From positions 1 through 6,294 of the forward strand of contig CAJWMX010000179.1 of NCBI GenBank assembly GCA_913043805.1: 6,294 nucleotides of DNA. Direction: 5' to 3'. Under the pieces are notes generated by a model. The model was not told where the DNA came from, did not search any database, and worked only from the letters and a program-made list of their open reading frames with translations. Within the stretch, counting starts at the first letter, position 1; every line of letters begins with the position of its first letter. The position numbers and the translations under genes are program-made. Below, piece after piece: positions 5,051-6,294 of this stretch. This DNA is from an uncultured Acidobacteriota bacterium (lineage in GTDB: Bacteria > Acidobacteriota > Vicinamibacteria > Vicinamibacterales > UBA8438).

Positions 5051-6294
5051 ATGATGGGTCGGCCTCCGGGCGGCTCCCCAACCGCAGTGGCCCCGTCAGG
5101 AGACACCGTGAACTCGTCTGCGCCTTCAGCCCGTCCGGAAGAATCCGACCTGGCGGCCCGTTTCCGGTGGCTCGTGCAGTCCCCGCTCCGCTCGGGGCTG
5201 ATTCGCTTCCTCCACTCCCGCTCGAACGAGGCGTTTGGCGTAGAGGCGTTCATGCAGCGCTTCGGCCGACTGCAGCAGGACGTCGAGAACTGTCTTCGGG
5301 CACTGGTGGGTTTCGGCGTCGCCCGGCGCGCCCCGGGCAGCCCGGCTCGTTACGAAGCGGCGCGTCCCGGCGATCCGGCGGCCTGCCGACTGCTCGACGC
5401 GTTCCTCGGCGAGCAGGGCGCGGTCACCCACGAGGACCGTTCGCCGGCCGTCCAGCGGTTCCGCGAGATGATCGGCAACGACGAGAAGATGCTGATCGTC
5501 TTCGAGTGGATCCGGACCGCGGCCAAGTCGGACATCTCGGTCCTGATGCTCGGGCCCACCGGTTCGGGAAAAGAGGTCGTGGCTCGAATGATCCACGATC
5601 TCAGCCGTCTGGGATCCGGCCGTTTTCAGGCCGTCAACTGCGCGGCGCTTCCAGACACCCTGGTCGAATCCGAACTGTTCGGCTACGAAAAGGGCGCGTT
5701 CACCGGCGCCCATGATCGCAAGCCGGGTCGGATCGAGCTGGCCAACAACGGCACGCTGTTCCTCGACGAGATCGGCGACCTCTCGATGGTCGCCCAGGCC
5801 AAGCTGCTGCGGGTCCTCGAGGATCGGAAGGTCGAACGGTTGGGGGGACGTCAGAGCATCGACGTGAACTTCCGGCTCATTTCGGCTACCAACCGGCCCC
5901 TGGACCAGTTCGTGCGGGATGGGCGATTTCGCGAAGACCTCTACTACCGGGTCAACGCATTCTCGATCCGCCTCCCCTCGCTCCGCGAGCGCGCTTCGGA
6001 CATCCCGCTGCTCGCCAACCGGCTCCTGGCCCGCTACTGCGACGCGAACGGGCTGCCGCTCGACAGCAAAACCATCGACCAGGATGCGTTGGATCTTCTC
6101 AGCACCTACCACTGGCCGGGCAACATACGCGAGCTTGAGAGCACGGTGTCGCGCGCGGCGGTGTCGGCGCCCGGCAACGTGATTCGCGCCAGTGATGTGC
6201 AGTTCCTCCACCCCGCCGAAACCCTGGTGGAGAAGGCACGCGAACCGCTGTCGTCGCTACGCGACGCCGAACGCGTCCACATTCAGCGTGTCCT
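5051..6294 (+). CDS. Sigma-54-dependent transcriptional activator with N-terminal winged helix (partial, C-terminus off the right edge)
   Basis: An AAA+ ATPase that remodels RNA polymerase-sigma54; 414 codons are visible from ATG 5051. GGAAGG lies 5 nt before this ATG, but GTG 5108 with AGGAG at ideal spacing is a serious rival. Residues about 33-110 (RFRWLVQSPLRSGLIRFL, then ENCLRALVGFGVARR and RYEAA) look like a winged-helix domain, where a receiver or GAF domain is usual. The ATPase core has Walker A GPTGSGKE (168-175), ELFGYEKGAFTGA with the sigma-54 contact loop GAFTGA at 215-220, Walker B GTLFLDEIGDL (234-244), the GRFREDLYYR arginine-finger region (291-300) and sensor II HWPGNIREL (354-362). 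The last visible residues, LRDAERVHIQRV, resemble the start of a Fis-type HTH, so only about 40-50 residues may be missing. It is divergent from the DHS-like gene. Its target promoters are unknown. Confidence 0.92.
   Translation, partial: MMGRPPGGSPTAVAPSGDTVNSSAPSARPEESDLAARFRWLVQSPLRSGLIRFLHSRSNEAFGVEAFMQRFGRLQQDVENCLRALVGFGVARRAPGSPARYEAARPGDPAACRLLDAFLGEQGAVTHEDRSPAVQRFREMIGNDEKMLIVFEWIRTAAKSDISVLMLGPTGSGKEVVARMIHDLSRLGSGRFQAVNCAALPDTLVESELFGYEKGAFTGAHDRKPGRIELANNGTLFLDEIGDLSMVAQAKLLRVLEDRKVERLGGRQSIDVNFRLISATNRPLDQFVRDGRFREDLYYRVNAFSIRLPSLRERASDIPLLANRLLARYCDANGLPLDSKTIDQDALDLLSTYHWPGNIRELESTVSRAAVSAPGNVIRASDVQFLHPAETLVEKAREPLSSLRDAERVHIQRV
5098..5102 (+). promoter_or_regulatory. Strong ribosome-binding site that may set the activator's true start at GTG 5108
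   Basis: AGGAG sits 5 nt before an in-frame GTG (5108-5110), a better match than the GGAAGG before ATG 5051. Starting at 5108 would remove 19 residues rich in Gly and Pro that lie outside the predicted winged helix. The two starts cannot be separated from this sequence alone. Confidence 0.45.

Noticed and set aside
5002..5253. N-terminal extension of the DHS-like frame to ATG 5253 (84 more residues)
   Set aside because: The extra residues are low in complexity, unlike the family, and antisense to the start of the sigma-54 activator, whose own reading frame is well supported.
5126..6211. 361-residue minus-strand open frame across the sigma-54 activator
   Set aside because: It is antisense to a gene with every AAA+ motif in place and its translation has no recognisable domain; GC-rich DNA commonly gives such shadows.

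Overview
The window is GC-rich and densely coding, and it is bacterial: it ends in a sigma-54 enhancer-binding protein and carries bacterial-type promoters with TTGACA -35 boxes. It holds six genes plus a compact control region and a hairpin repeat. The combination (Tat-exported two-domain multicopper oxidase, ZIP transporter, DtxR-type regulator, deoxyhypusine-synthase-like protein, unusual sigma-54 activator) fits an uncultured soil or groundwater lineage such as Acidobacteriota, Methylomirabilota/Rokubacteria or a relative. The phylum cannot be fixed from this sequence alone.

Left block (1-2594, minus strand): a three-gene operon read right to left. A Tat-exported two-domain multicopper oxidase overlaps by 8 nt the start of a ZIP-family metal permease that carries an extra extracytoplasmic N-terminal domain. 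After a 43-nt gap comes a membrane-anchored cupredoxin-like protein, cut by the left edge. Divergent from the operon is a DtxR/MntR-family metal-dependent repressor (2657-3331, plus). The 62-nt gap between the two start codons holds two face-to-face promoters and a perfect 18-bp palindrome placed to block both. The simplest reading is a metal-responsive, autoregulated module in which metal is oxidised outside the cell and moved by the ZIP protein. Iron or manganese is the likely metal, but this is inferred.

Middle block (3332-5001): a 19-bp inverted repeat with one mismatch (3368-3432) fills the gap between the convergent regulator and QueD genes. QueD (6-carboxytetrahydropterin synthase family) lies 13 nt downstream of a deoxyhypusine-synthase-like gene on the minus strand, so the two are probably co-transcribed.

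Right block (5051-end, plus strand): an incomplete sigma-54-dependent activator whose N-terminus looks like a winged-helix domain rather than a receiver or GAF domain. It is cut just as the C-terminal Fis-type DNA-binding region should begin.
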